Program-made: the position numbers and the translations under genes
Part shown: positions 26,537 through 35,044 of the stretch, one piece after another
Numbering within the stretch: position 1 is the first letter of the stretch
How the letters are laid out: each line of letters starts with the position of its first letter
The notes under the pieces: model-generated
Told to the model about the DNA's origin: nothing
Databases searched by the model: none
Seen by the model: the letters and a program-made list of their open reading frames with translations, nothing else
Assembly: GCF_004116455.1 (NCBI RefSeq)
Contig: NZ_PDJU01000016.1
Location: 1 to 39,758 of the forward strand
DNA: 39,758 nucleotides
Reading direction: 5' to 3'
Source: Arcobacter sp. F155
Lineage (GTDB): Bacteria > Campylobacterota > Campylobacteria > Campylobacterales > Arcobacteraceae

Positions 26537-26968
26537 ATGAATTTATTACTAAATGAAAAACTTATTTTACTCTATGCAAGACTATTTTTAGCTTTTAGTT
26601 TTTTATCAGCAGTAGCGGATAGATTTGGTTTCTGGGGAAGTGTAGGAGAAGAGGGAATTGCTTGGGGAGATTTTCAATCTTTTATTGAATATGTAGCTTA
26701 TTTAAATCCATTTTTATTTGACTCTTTGATTCCTTCTCTTGCATATGTTGTAACAGCATTAGAAATCATTTTAGCTCTTTTTCTTATCTTTGGTATATAT
26801 TTAAAGGAAAGCTCTTTTATAAGCTTTATTATGCTTTTATTATTTGCATTGGCTATGAGTTTTACTTCTAGTATAAAAGTAGCATTTGATTATTCTGTTT
26901 TTAGTGCAAGTGGCTTAGCATTGTTACTTTTTTTAATTTATTACAAAGAAAAGAATAAATTAGCATAA
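26537..26968 (+). CDS. DoxX-like four-TM membrane protein
   Basis: A 143-residue inner-membrane protein with four hydrophobic segments. The N-terminal LLYARLFLAFSFLSAVADRFGFWG matches the DoxX/MauE type fold. Relatives take part in quinone-linked redox and thiol homeostasis. Ribosome-binding site AAAAAAGGA precedes the ATG. A promoter element shared with the reductase-araC unit suggests it is part of the same response. Exact role unknown. Confidence 0.8.
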   Translation: MNLLLNEKLILLYARLFLAFSFLSAVADRFGFWGSVGEEGIAWGDFQSFIEYVAYLNPFLFDSLIPSLAYVVTALEIILALFLIFGIYLKESSFISFIMLLLFALAMSFTSSIKVAFDYSVFSASGLALLLFLIYYKEKNKLA

Positions 26969-27030
26969 GAAGTTTTTAATTTACTGAAAAATTATTATAA
27001 ACTATAAATAAAGACAAAAGGAGCTAAGAA

Positions 27031-27138
27031 ATGTTTTTAACTGAGATTTTTATATTTGTTGTAGTTGGTTTATTAGCTTTTATGGGAGCTAGTTTTGTGG
27101 TAAAACACTTTATTAGAAAGAAAGAGAAGAAAGCCTAG
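27031..27138 (+). CDS. Small single-TM membrane protein (35 aa)
   Basis: A 35-residue ORF beginning MFLTEIFIFVVVG: one membrane helix (about residues 5-25) then a basic tail, VKHFIRKKEKKA. AAAGGAG at 27017-27023 sits seven bases before the ATG, one of the best ribosome-binding sites in the window, and the stop runs straight into a hairpin. It follows the doxX-like gene by 62 bases on the same strand. No homologue is recalled. The small size and good signals support a real gene. Confidence 0.65.
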   Translation: MFLTEIFIFVVVGLLAFMGASFVVKHFIRKKEKKA

Positions 27139-27158
27139 CTTTTAGCTTAGGCTAGTTT
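27131..27158. terminator. Shared terminator of small membrane gene and hisIE
   Basis: AGCCTAGCT and AGCTTAGGCT form an imperfect stem with one bulge and a TTT loop, followed by AGTTTTC on plus. It overlaps the stop codons of both convergent genes. Confidence 0.55.
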
Positions 27159-27832
27159 TCTCTTGAGTTTTTTTCTTCAATTCCAGATAATCCAAATCTT
27201 CTAGAAAGCTCTTGTTTTACTCTATCTGGATTAATTCCTTTACTTGAAAGGGCAACTAAACTATGATATAGTAAATCAGCTGCTTCATAGATAATCTCTT
27301 CTTCATCATTATCTTTAACAGCAAATGTAAATTCACCTGCTTCTTCTACAATCTTTTTAAGCATAGAGTTCTCTTTACCTTGTAAAAGTTTTGCAGTATA
27401 TGATTTTGAAGGGTCATCATTTTTTCTTGATTCAATTACATGGTATAGAGTATCAATTACACCATAGGCATTTGTAGTATTTACTTCTACATCAAGTTTA
27501 ATTTCATCATTTTCTAAATCAGTAAAGAAACATGATTTTCTTCCTGTATGGCAAGCAACACCATTTTGGTTTACTTTCAATAAAATAGTATCATTATCAC
27601 AATCAACCATTGTAGAAACAACTTCTTGTGTATGTCCAGAGCTTTCACCCTTTTTCCATAGTCTTTGTTTACTTCTACTAAAGTAATGAGCTTGTTTTGT
27701 TTCAAGTGTTAGTTTTAATGCTTCTTCATTCATATATGCAAGCATTAGTACTTCATTACTAGTTGCATCTTGTGTAATAACAGGAATTAATCCATCCATC
27801 TTTTGCCAATCTATTTTATCTACCATACTCAT
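27152..27832 (-). CDS. hisIE: Phosphoribosyl-AMP cyclohydrolase / phosphoribosyl-ATP pyrophosphohydrolase
   Basis: A 226-residue fusion catalysing steps 2 and 3 of histidine synthesis. The HisI half (to about 115) has VDCDNDTILLKVNQNGVACHTGRKSCFF with the zinc-binding cysteines. The HisE half (from about 125) has KLLQGKENSMLKKIVEEAGEF and EEIIYEAADLLYHSLVAL, the nucleotide and metal site. Last gene of the ilvE operon, 23 bases after the small secreted protein. Confidence 0.96.
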   Translation of the reverse strand: MSMVDKIDWQKMDGLIPVITQDATSNEVLMLAYMNEEALKLTLETKQAHYFSRSKQRLWKKGESSGHTQEVVSTMVDCDNDTILLKVNQNGVACHTGRKSCFFTDLENDEIKLDVEVNTTNAYGVIDTLYHVIESRKNDDPSKSYTAKLLQGKENSMLKKIVEEAGEFTFAVKDNDEEEIIYEAADLLYHSLVALSSKGINPDRVKQELSRRFGLSGIEEKNSREN

Positions 27833-27855
27833 TTTCCCTTTTTTGTCACTAAATA

Positions 27856-28200
27856 TTAAAACTTTTTACCAAGCTCAACTTCTATTTTATCTATAGATTT
27901 TGTTTCATTATTTATATCAAAATTACTTTTTATATTGATATCTTCTTCTTTTGAAGGATCAATAGGTTCATTAGTAGGTTTTGAATTATTCTTATAAGTA
28001 ATGATTCCTTTTTTTACTTTGGGAGCATTATCTATTTTATTTTTAACTTCTTCATATACATTTGAGTTGTTTTGATAGTAGTTATTCTCTTTTGGAAGTT
28101 CTGTATTAAGTTCTTTTTTTATTTCTATATTTGAGTAGTCTACATTATTTTCAGCTTTTAAAGCTAGAAAAAGTAAACCTAATAATAATATATATTTCAT
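27856..28200 (-). CDS. Small secreted low-complexity protein
   Basis: Not recognised. A 114-residue protein with a short signal peptide (MKYILLLGLLFLALKAENN) and a mature part dominated by Asn, Lys, Glu and Ser that looks unstructured, ending KIEVELGKKF. It lies between the prohibitin-like and hisIE genes on the same strand. The start lacks a good ribosome-binding site, and a hairpin precedes it. Probably periplasmic. Confidence 0.6.
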   Translation of the reverse strand: MKYILLLGLLFLALKAENNVDYSNIEIKKELNTELPKENNYYQNNSNVYEEVKNKIDNAPKVKKGIITYKNNSKPTNEPIDPSKEEDINIKSNFDINNETKSIDKIEVELGKKF

Positions 28201-28209
28201 GTTTGTTCA

Positions 28210-28237
28210 AAATAAGAAGTAAAAATACTTCTTATTT
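28210..28237 (-). terminator. Hairpin between prohibitin-like and small secreted genes
   Basis: AAATAAGAAGTA (28210-28221) and TACTTCTTATTT (28226-28237) form a perfect 12-bp stem with a 4-nt loop. On the minus strand the stem ends in TTATTTTG, nine bases before the next ATG, so it is a partial terminator or RNA-processing site within the operon. Confidence 0.5.
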
Positions 28238-28241
28238 CCTT

Positions 28242-29330
28242 TTATTTATTAATTGCGCTATCTCTTGACTTATCTTTAGTGTCAACCCAGATATTTGGAG
28301 TTGAACCACCAGGTGTTAAGAAAATCTTAGCATCTTTGTTTTCTCTAAGAGCTTCGTTAAATTTACCTTGAACTTCAATTTGTTGCATATGAAGTAAGTT
28401 TGGAGTTAATGATTTAGCAATTGCTTTATTTGCAGCAGCTTGCGCTTTTGCTTCAATAGTTACAGCATCTGCTCTACCTTGTGCTTCAATTCTGTTTTTG
28501 TCAGCCTCACCCTTTGCAAGTGCAGCTTTTTTCTCAGCTTCTTGCTTAGCTCTTAAAACTTCATATCTTACTCTTTCAGATTCTTGGTTAGCAATTTGAA
28601 CTCTCTCGATTTGCTCTTTAATTTTTGTAGGAAGAACGATTTCTCTTAATTGAACAGACTCAACTGTTACAGGAGTACCTTCTAAAGACTCAATTTGAGT
28701 TCTAATTCCATTTTCAATTAAAGTTGCAATTTCATTTCTTCTTGTTGGAAGTTCTTCTGCGTTAAATCCACCAACAACGTTTCTTACAATATTTCTAACA
28801 ACTGGGTTAACGATTTTATCTTCCCATGCTGGTCCCCAAGTTGCAATAGTAACTGGTGCTCCTGCTGCTGTAAGTCTATATTGAGTTGTTAATTCAATTG
28901 AAACTGGTAAACCTCTTGCATCAAGAATATTAATTGCTGGGTTTAATTTGATACTTTGGTCAAAACCTGCACTACCACTTGTTTCAACAGATGCATAGTT
29001 AATAAGTCTTACTTTTGTATCAACTACAATAACCTTTTGGAATACTGGAATATATAAGTGGAAACCAGGATTTAATGGTCTATCTTCATATTTACCTGTT
29101 GTAACTTTGATACCTACTTGACCAGATTCAATAATTACAAATGGTTTAAAAATAAATAGTGCAGCTAAGATGATAATAACTGCGTAAATTAGACCAGCTT
29201 TTTTACCAAAGTTTTTAAAAAACTCAGGTGGCTCAAAAGGAGGTTGGTAGTTACCACCTCCACCGTTATTAGAGTTGTTACCCTTATTTTGTTGTTGTCT
29301 ATTTTTAAAATAGTCGTTATCTATTGGCAT
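28242..29330 (-). CDS. Prohibitin family (SPFH domain) membrane protein
   Basis: A 362-residue protein anchored by one membrane segment (about 48-68), after a Gly/Asn/Gln-rich cytoplasmic N-terminus. The SPFH domain begins IIESGQVGIKVTTGKYEDRPLNPGFHLYIPVFQ, then VDTKVRLINYASVETSG and a long charged coiled coil (about 245-310) with EAEKKAALAKGEADKNRIEAQG. Prohibitins and HflC/HflK build ring assemblies around membrane proteases. No protease gene is next to it. Located between ilvE and the small secreted gene. Confidence 0.9.
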   Translation of the reverse strand: MPIDNDYFKNRQQQNKGNNSNNGGGGNYQPPFEPPEFFKNFGKKAGLIYAVIIILAALFIFKPFVIIESGQVGIKVTTGKYEDRPLNPGFHLYIPVFQKVIVVDTKVRLINYASVETSGSAGFDQSIKLNPAINILDARGLPVSIELTTQYRLTAAGAPVTIATWGPAWEDKIVNPVVRNIVRNVVGGFNAEELPTRRNEIATLIENGIRTQIESLEGTPVTVESVQLREIVLPTKIKEQIERVQIANQESERVRYEVLRAKQEAEKKAALAKGEADKNRIEAQGRADAVTIEAKAQAAANKAIAKSLTPNLLHMQQIEVQGKFNEALRENKDAKIFLTPGGSTPNIWVDTKDKSRDSAINK

Positions 29331-29348
29331 AAATTACCCTTTTTTGTT

Positions 29349-30269
29349 TTAGTTAATATAAGTTAAATACTTTTCATACTTTTCATTCTTACCTTGAACA
29401 GCGTCAAAGTAAGCAGTCTGTAAGGCTTCAGTAATTGGACCTCTTTCACCAGCTCCAATAATTCTACAATCAATTTCTCTAATAGGAGTTACTTCAACAG
29501 CAGTTCCTGTAAAGAAAGCTTCATCTGCGATATAAACTTCTTCTCTTGTAAGTCTTCTTCTTACAACTGTATACCCTAAGTCTTCAGCTAAATCAATAAC
29601 TGTAGCTTGAGTAATAGACTCTAATGAGTTATCATTTGGAGGAGTAATAATAACACCATCTCTTACGATAAAGAAACAAGCACCAGATGCTTCAGCAATA
29701 TAACCTTGGTCATCTCTTAATAAAGCTTCGTCATAACCAGCTTCAACTGCTTCAAATTTTGCCATTTGAGAGTTTAAGTAGTTAGCAACAGCCTTTGCTT
29801 TTCCCATACCAGAAGTATTTGAGTTTCTAGTCATAGATGCGATTTTAACTCTAACACCTTTTTTAAGACCTTCTTCTCCTAAGTATGCTCCCCATTCCCA
29901 TGCAGAAACAGAAACATTTACAGGTGCATCTTTATGATACAGACCCATAACACCGTAACCTAGATAAACTAGTGGTCTAATGTATGCTCCCTCAAATAAT
30001 TCATTTTTTTGTAATAGTTCAACTTGAGCATCATTTAACTCATCTGCAGAAAAAGGAACATCAATAAGAGTCATTTTAGAAGAGTTAATTAATCTTTTAG
30101 TGTGCTCTTCTAGTTTAAAGATAGCACATCTTCCATCATGTGTTTTATAAGCTTTAGTACCTTCAATTGCACCATTCCCATAATGCAATGTGTGACTTAA
30201 TACATGAACTTTTGCGTCATGCCAATCAACAAATTTCCCATCCATCCAGATGTATTTTGCTTCTGTCAT
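29349..30269 (-). CDS. ilvE: Branched-chain amino acid aminotransferase
   Basis: IlvE transfers amino groups in the last step of Leu, Ile and Val synthesis. This class IV PLP enzyme has 306 residues, the usual length. Lys159 (GMGKAKAVANYLN) binds the cofactor; HYGNGAIEGTKAY, IRPLVYLGYGVMG, EASGACFFIV and FFTGTAVEVTPI are family hallmarks. It is the first gene of the ilvE - prohibitin - secreted protein - hisIE unit. The 217 bases upstream are AT-rich with no further gene. Confidence 0.96.
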   Translation of the reverse strand: MTEAKYIWMDGKFVDWHDAKVHVLSHTLHYGNGAIEGTKAYKTHDGRCAIFKLEEHTKRLINSSKMTLIDVPFSADELNDAQVELLQKNELFEGAYIRPLVYLGYGVMGLYHKDAPVNVSVSAWEWGAYLGEEGLKKGVRVKIASMTRNSNTSGMGKAKAVANYLNSQMAKFEAVEAGYDEALLRDDQGYIAEASGACFFIVRDGVIITPPNDNSLESITQATVIDLAEDLGYTVVRRRLTREEVYIADEAFFTGTAVEVTPIREIDCRIIGAGERGPITEALQTAYFDAVQGKNEKYEKYLTYIN

Positions 30270-30486
30270 TTATCCATCCCTATAAATAAAGTAATTGTTT
30301 TCAAGTTACTTTTTGATTTTTGTCTGATAGTTTATCCAAGCTTGCTTTAAATTAAAGTGAATGATTGTTTTTACCTCTACAACTAATAATTATATTAAAC
30401 TAATGTGAATTTAACATGGAGTTTTTTTAAGAATATTTTCTTTTTAATTTGATATTATCCAAATAAAAAATTAAAGGTAATGTTAT

Positions 30487-31086
30487 ATGTCTCAACAAGA
30501 GTTTTGGAACAGTAAATTTTCAAGAGATGGATATCTTTATGGATTAAAGCCAAACAGTTTTATAGCAAGTAAAGTAAAACTTTTTAAAAGAGCTGGAAAG
30601 ATTTTATGTTTAGGTGAAGGGGAAGGTAGAAATGCAATTTTCTTAGCCAAAAGAGGTTTTGATGTAACTGCAATTGATGCTTCTGATATTGGTCTTTCAA
30701 AATTAGAGCAAAGAGCAAAAGAAGAGGGCTTAAATATCAAGACTATGTGTCTAGACTTAAATGAGTGGGAAGCTGAAGAAAAATATGATGCAATAGTCGC
30801 TTCTTATTTACATATGTACGAAGAAGATAGAGCAAAACTGTTTGAAAATATTGATGAGTCATTAGCTTCTGGAGGTGTATTTGTAGGAGAGTTTTTCTCT
30901 GTAAATCAGTTAAACTTTTCAAGTGGTGGACCAAAGGATGAAAAACTTTTATACAAAGTAGAAGATTTTAAAAACCATTATGCTTTTTCAGATGCAGATA
31001 TAAAAGAGCAAATCACTATTTTAGATGAAGGAAAAGGTCATCAAGGTGAAGCTAGTGTTATAAGAGTTTTACTTTCTGATAATTAA
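30487..31086 (+). CDS. Class I SAM-dependent methyltransferase
   Basis: A 199-residue Rossmann methyltransferase of the TehB/thiopurine type. It starts FWNSKFSRDGYLYGLKPNSFI, with motif I LCLGEGEGRNAIFLAKRGFDVTAID, motif II acidic residue in AIDASDIGLSK, and motif IV YDAIVASYLHM. Relatives methylate metalloids or small molecules; the substrate here is unknown. AAAGG precedes the ATG. Monocistronic; the promoter gap with ilvE is divergent. Confidence 0.88.
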   Translation: MSQQEFWNSKFSRDGYLYGLKPNSFIASKVKLFKRAGKILCLGEGEGRNAIFLAKRGFDVTAIDASDIGLSKLEQRAKEEGLNIKTMCLDLNEWEAEEKYDAIVASYLHMYEEDRAKLFENIDESLASGGVFVGEFFSVNQLNFSSGGPKDEKLLYKVEDFKNHYAFSDADIKEQITILDEGKGHQGEASVIRVLLSDN

Positions 31087-31140
31087 AAATTTATAATAAA
31101 CCCTTTAGCTTTAATAAAAAATTTAATATTTAATAACTAC

Positions 31141-31159
31141 AATTATGAAAATTATTATC
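31141..31159. promoter_or_regulatory. Fur box upstream of DUF4198-fecI operon
   Basis: AATTATGAAAATTATTATC matches the 19-bp Fur consensus GATAATGATAATCATTATC at 15 positions. It ends 15 bases before the ATG at 31175, near the expected transcription start. It fits iron repression of the operon. Confidence 0.65.
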
Positions 31160-31174
31160 AATAAGGAAATAGTT

Positions 31175-31939
31175 ATGAATATTAAAAAAGTTCTAATAGG
31201 GTTTATTTTTCTTGCAGTTACAAGTTTAAGTGCCCATGAATTTTGGGTAGACTCACAAAACAATACAACACCTTCTTTTAACATTGGATATGGTCACGAC
31301 TTTCCAAAGCTAGAAAAAATAGCAGAAGATAGAGTAGATATTTTTGAAGCTTTAAAAATAACAGGTGAAAAAAAGACCCTTGAATTAAAAAGAAGTTCTA
31401 GTGCTAACTATAATTATGAATTAAATCAAAAACTTGAAAATGGCTCATATATTTTATCAGGGGTTTATAAACCAACTTACTGGACAAAAGATGAAAACTT
31501 CAAGTGGTTTAAAGGTAAAGCAAAAGATGAGATTTCTACAAAAGCAACATATTGTGAAAAAGCACACTTAGAAGCTAAAAATGTATTTTCTATAGGGAAT
31601 AAATATAGTGATATTATTACAAAACCTATTGGACATAAATTAGAAATAATACCTTTATCTAATCCAAAAGATTACAAAGTAGGAGAACCTTTTAAGGTAA
31701 AAGTTTTATTTAAAAACAGACCTTTAAAAGTATCAGTAGTTAAGGCAACTTTAGAAGGATATTTAAAAGGCAAATATGCTTATTATGGAAGAACTGACTT
31801 AAGAGGAGTTACGGAAATATTGCCACTTAAAGCAGGTAAGTGGTTAGTAAAAGTAGAAGTAGAAAAAGAGTTAAAAGATAATACAAAATGCGATAAAGAG
31901 ATAAATGTTGCAACATTAACTTTTGATATAAAAGAGTAA
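31175..31939 (+). CDS. DUF4198 periplasmic protein
   Basis: A 254-residue secreted protein. I place the start at ATG 31175, which has AAGGAAA before it and gives the signal peptide MNIKKVLIGFIFLAVTSLSA followed by HEFWVDSQNN; an upstream ATG at 31145 lies inside the Fur box and adds ten non-signal residues. The HEFWV start and long beta-rich body match DUF4198, a family linked to nickel, cobalt and iron uptake genes. First in the operon with fecI, fecR and the receptor. Confidence 0.8.
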   Translation: MNIKKVLIGFIFLAVTSLSAHEFWVDSQNNTTPSFNIGYGHDFPKLEKIAEDRVDIFEALKITGEKKTLELKRSSSANYNYELNQKLENGSYILSGVYKPTYWTKDENFKWFKGKAKDEISTKATYCEKAHLEAKNVFSIGNKYSDIITKPIGHKLEIIPLSNPKDYKVGEPFKVKVLFKNRPLKVSVVKATLEGYLKGKYAYYGRTDLRGVTEILPLKAGKWLVKVEVEKELKDNTKCDKEINVATLTFDIKE

Positions 31940-31960
31940 GTTTTAGTTTAAAGAGTTTGA

Positions 31961-32434
31961 ATGTTAGAGTATTATAAAGAGATCTCTTACTATTTACTAA
32001 GACTTACAAAAGATAAAGATTTAGCAAGGGATCTTACTCAAGAAACCTATGCTAAAGCTTTAGAGATAGATAAAAAAGCTGAAAAGACTACTATTCAAAA
32101 AGCATATCTATATAAAATAGCTTATAGTCTTGTGATAGATAAGGCTAGAAAAAATAAAAAAATATCCTATACAAGTTTCGAAGAAGAACAATATTCAATC
32201 CCTAAAAAAGAGTGTCCAGAAGAAATTTTAAGTGATGAAAAAAGAGAACAAAAATTAAAAAAATGTATTAGTACTCTTTCAAAGAGAAACAAACAGGCTT
32301 TTGTTTTACACGTTTATAAAGGGCTTACACGAAAAGAGATTTCTGAAATCATGGGAATAAGTGTAAATGCTGTAGAAAAAAATATAACAAGAGCAACATT
32401 GAAGATAAAAGAACAAATGAAGAAAGAGTATTAA
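31961..32434 (+). CDS. fecI: FecI-like ECF sigma factor
   Basis: A 157-residue sigma-70 factor with only regions 2 and 4. Region 2 is YYLLRLTKDKDLARDLTQETYAKA; region 4 is LSKRNKQAFVLHVYKGLTRKEISEIMGISVNAVEKNITRA. This is the iron-starvation (FecI) type that directs transcription of a nearby TonB receptor on a signal from FecR. It overlaps fecR by one base (TAATGG). The orthologous E. coli gene controls ferric citrate uptake; substrate here unknown. Confidence 0.9.
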   Translation: MLEYYKEISYYLLRLTKDKDLARDLTQETYAKALEIDKKAEKTTIQKAYLYKIAYSLVIDKARKNKKISYTSFEEEQYSIPKKECPEEILSDEKREQKLKKCISTLSKRNKQAFVLHVYKGLTRKEISEIMGISVNAVEKNITRATLKIKEQMKKEY

Positions 32435-32931
32435 TGGATTTATTAGAAGAGATAGATAAAAAAGCAATAGCTTGGATAATAAAAGAGAAAGAAGGCTTAA
32501 ATAAAAAAGAGGAAAATGATTTAAAGGTCTGGTTGGAAAATAAAACCCACAAAAAATCATATGATGAAAATAAAAAGCTTCTTTTTGACTGTAAAAGTTT
32601 AGATGATAAGTTTATAGATGAGCTTTGTATTGAGTTTAATGAAAAGCATAAAAAAATAAATATATTTCAAAAAAGTAAATATCTTGCTGCATCTATAGTA
32701 GCCTTAGTATTTTTATCATTTTTCTTTTTGCAAGAGAGTAATAGAGTACTCTTTTCTAAAGAGTTTATTAGTAAAAATGAAAAGATATTAAATATTGCAT
32801 TAGAGGATAACTCTTTGATAGATTTAGACGTAAAATCTAAACTAAAAGTTGAATACTATAAAGATAAAAGAGTTAGAAAAAGCATTAGAAGAACTTCTAG
32901 TAGGAACAGGTTTAGAAGCAGTTTTAAATAA
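32434..32931 (+). CDS. fecR: FecR-like anti-sigma factor, C-terminally truncated
   Basis: Only 165 residues against about 310-330 in the family. Residues 8-50 are the cytoplasmic anti-sigma domain (AIAWIIKEKEGLNKKEENDLKVW). Residues 82-100 form the membrane helix. The periplasmic FecR domain starts (LNIALEDNSLIDLDVKSKLKVEYYKDKR) and then breaks off near residue 147 into 18 residues of basic, unrelated sequence (VRKSIRRTSS). From this point the DNA matches the STN domain of the receptor in another frame. The truncated protein keeps the sigma-binding part, and in E. coli such N-terminal FecR fragments activate FecI constitutively. Confidence 0.8.
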   Translation: MDLLEEIDKKAIAWIIKEKEGLNKKEENDLKVWLENKTHKKSYDENKKLLFDCKSLDDKFIDELCIEFNEKHKKINIFQKSKYLAASIVALVFLSFFFLQESNRVLFSKEFISKNEKILNIALEDNSLIDLDVKSKLKVEYYKDKRVRKSIRRTSSRNRFRSSFK

Positions 32932-35011
32932 AAATACAATTATCATCAAAGAAAAAAAGAGTAACACCTCTTCAAAAGAGTCTGATAATCTAGGTGAAGT
33001 AAATGTAACTGAAAGCCTACAAACTAAAATGGCTAATAAAAATTTTTCAAGTGATGCAAATTTAGGATTATTTGGTGAGTCAAATATAAAAGATGTTCCA
33101 CTGTCAGTGGTTACTTTTACTAAAGATAGTATTAAAAATAATCAAGCTAGACAATTAAGTGATTTGATTACACAAGACTCTTCTGTACGAAGCTCAGGAG
33201 CATATGGAGATAATGCTGAATCATTTTATTTAAGAGGTGTTCCTTTAGGAGATTGGAATCAAGGGGAATATGCTTTTGATGGTATATATGGTGTGGCTCC
33301 AAACTACAAAGTGCCCACTGATCTTTTTGATGCAGTATCTGTAGTAAAAGGACCAAGTACAATTCTTTTTGGGATGTCTCCAAAAGGAAATACAGGTGGA
33401 GCTATAAACTTAGTTCCTAAAAGAGCATATAAAGACTCAAATGAGATTGAGTTAAGATATACAAATGATTCAAGACCAGGAATTGCAACTGATATCTCAA
33501 GAAGATTTGGAGAAGATAAGCAATTTGGTGCAAGGCTAAATTTAGCCTATGACAACGGTGACTCAGTAATTGATAATTTAGAGAGTGAAGCATTTAGTGG
33601 GTCTTTAAGTCTTGACTATATAGCTGATAACTTTATTACAAGTTTAGATTATATTTCAACTTTTGAAAATATTGATGCTCCTTTTAGAAGATTGTATATA
33701 GCTGATGGAGTAGATTTAGCAAGTGCACCTGATAATGATTTTAACTTAGCTCAAGATTGGGAATACTCAAAGGCGGATGAAAATCTAGCTTTATATAAGT
33801 TTGATTACTTTTTTAACGAAGATACTCAAGTTGGTTTTTATTTAGGTGGTGGTCAATCTGATGTGGATAGATTATTTCAAAAAGGAGCAGTACTTCAAAA
33901 CTCAAATGGTGATGTAAAAACAAAGTTTAGTAAAGGGACATTTGATGTTTCAAGGTTTACATATGGAATAAAAGCAAACACATCATTTAAAACAGGAAGT
34001 TTAAATCATAGAATTAATTTTGATGCATCTTCTTATGAGGGAAAAGTTAAAACTAGAGTAAATACAGATTCAACAAATTATGATAGTAATATTTATAATC
34101 CTACAAAGATTTCAAAAGTTGATTTAACTTTACCCGATGAAAAAAGAACAGATACTATTTTAGAGTCTTTTGCTATCTCAGATACTATTTCAAATGAAGC
34201 AGAAGATATTAGATTTACTTTTGGAGGAAGATATCAAAATGTAGAATCTATAAATTACAATACTTCTGGTGATAAAACAAGCCATTATGATGATTCAAGG
34301 CTTTCTCCTTTTGTTGGACTTGTTTATAAACCTCTTGATGATTTAAGTTTATATGCAAGCTATTCACAAGGCTTAAGTGCAGGACAAAATGCTCCTTCTG
34401 GAAGTACTAATGAAGGTGAATCTTTAAAGCCATATAAGACAACTCAAATAGAAGTAGGTGCAAAATATAACTACAATAATATTGATTACTCTTTAGCTTT
34501 ATTTGATATGGAAAGAAAGAAAGGTGAATCAGGAGCTGATAATACTTATGCTTCAACTATGAAGTTGCAACATAGAGGTATTGAGATTTCTGCTTTTGGA
34601 AAATTAACTGAGACAGTTAGATTCTCTTCTGCATTAACATATATGAAAACAAAAATTAAAGAGACTGAACAAACTTATGCAAATGATGAGGTAGGTGGTG
34701 CTCCAGAGCTTTTAGCAAATATAGGGCTTGATGTTGATATTCCTTTTGTAAAAGGCTTATCTTTTGGAAACTATTTAATTTATAGTGATGAACAATATGT
34801 AAGAGATGGTTCAACTGTAAAACTTCCTTCTTGGACAAGATGGGATATGGGATTAAAGTATGAAACTAAATATAATGGAAATGATTTAACTGTTATGTTT
34901 GATGTGGATAATGTGACAAATAAAGCTTATTATGAAGGTGCTTCTCAATGGGGACATATATCATCAGGAGAGCCAAGAGTATTTAGTTTAAGTCTAAATT
35001 ACAAATTCTAA
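32849..35011 (+). CDS. TonB-dependent siderophore receptor, 5'-truncated, probably non-functional
   Basis: A 720-residue open frame with the plug and barrel of a siderophore receptor. LEKALEELLVGTGLEAVLNKNTI is the end of the STN signalling domain; the plug has SVVTFTKDSIKNNQARQLSDLI, FYLRGVPLG and VVKGPSTILFG, then TGGAINLVPKR; the barrel ends in SLSLNYKF. The only start inside the frame is TTG at 32849, and it gives no signal peptide, so export to the outer membrane is unlikely. The missing parts (signal, about 45 residues of STN) were most likely lost with the end of fecR in one deletion. An intact ancestor was FecA/FhuE/FoxA-like. Confidence 0.75.
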   Translation: MNTIKIKELEKALEELLVGTGLEAVLNKNTIIIKEKKSNTSSKESDNLGEVNVTESLQTKMANKNFSSDANLGLFGESNIKDVPLSVVTFTKDSIKNNQARQLSDLITQDSSVRSSGAYGDNAESFYLRGVPLGDWNQGEYAFDGIYGVAPNYKVPTDLFDAVSVVKGPSTILFGMSPKGNTGGAINLVPKRAYKDSNEIELRYTNDSRPGIATDISRRFGEDKQFGARLNLAYDNGDSVIDNLESEAFSGSLSLDYIADNFITSLDYISTFENIDAPFRRLYIADGVDLASAPDNDFNLAQDWEYSKADENLALYKFDYFFNEDTQVGFYLGGGQSDVDRLFQKGAVLQNSNGDVKTKFSKGTFDVSRFTYGIKANTSFKTGSLNHRINFDASSYEGKVKTRVNTDSTNYDSNIYNPTKISKVDLTLPDEKRTDTILESFAISDTISNEAEDIRFTFGGRYQNVESINYNTSGDKTSHYDDSRLSPFVGLVYKPLDDLSLYASYSQGLSAGQNAPSGSTNEGESLKPYKTTQIEVGAKYNYNNIDYSLALFDMERKKGESGADNTYASTMKLQHRGIEISAFGKLTETVRFSSALTYMKTKIKETEQTYANDEVGGAPELLANIGLDVDIPFVKGLSFGNYLIYSDEQYVRDGSTVKLPSWTRWDMGLKYETKYNGNDLTVMFDVDNVTNKAYYEGASQWGHISSGEPRVFSLSLNYKF

Positions 35012-35018
35012 AACTAAG

Positions 35019-35044
35019 AAAGTAGGGCTCTGCTCTACTTTTTT
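35019..35044 (+). terminator. Terminator after TonB receptor gene
   Basis: AAAGTAGGGC (35019-35028) pairs with GCTCTACTTT (35032-35041) with one G-U pair and a TCT loop, followed by T residues. Confidence 0.75.

Noticed and set aside
31145-31174. Longer start for the DUF4198 gene
   Set aside because: It would begin within the Fur box, lacks a ribosome-binding site and puts ten residues ahead of a normal signal peptide.
32306-32560. Leu/Phe-rich minus-strand ORFs over fecI-fecR
   Set aside because: They are complements of lysine-rich coding sequence and have no start signals.
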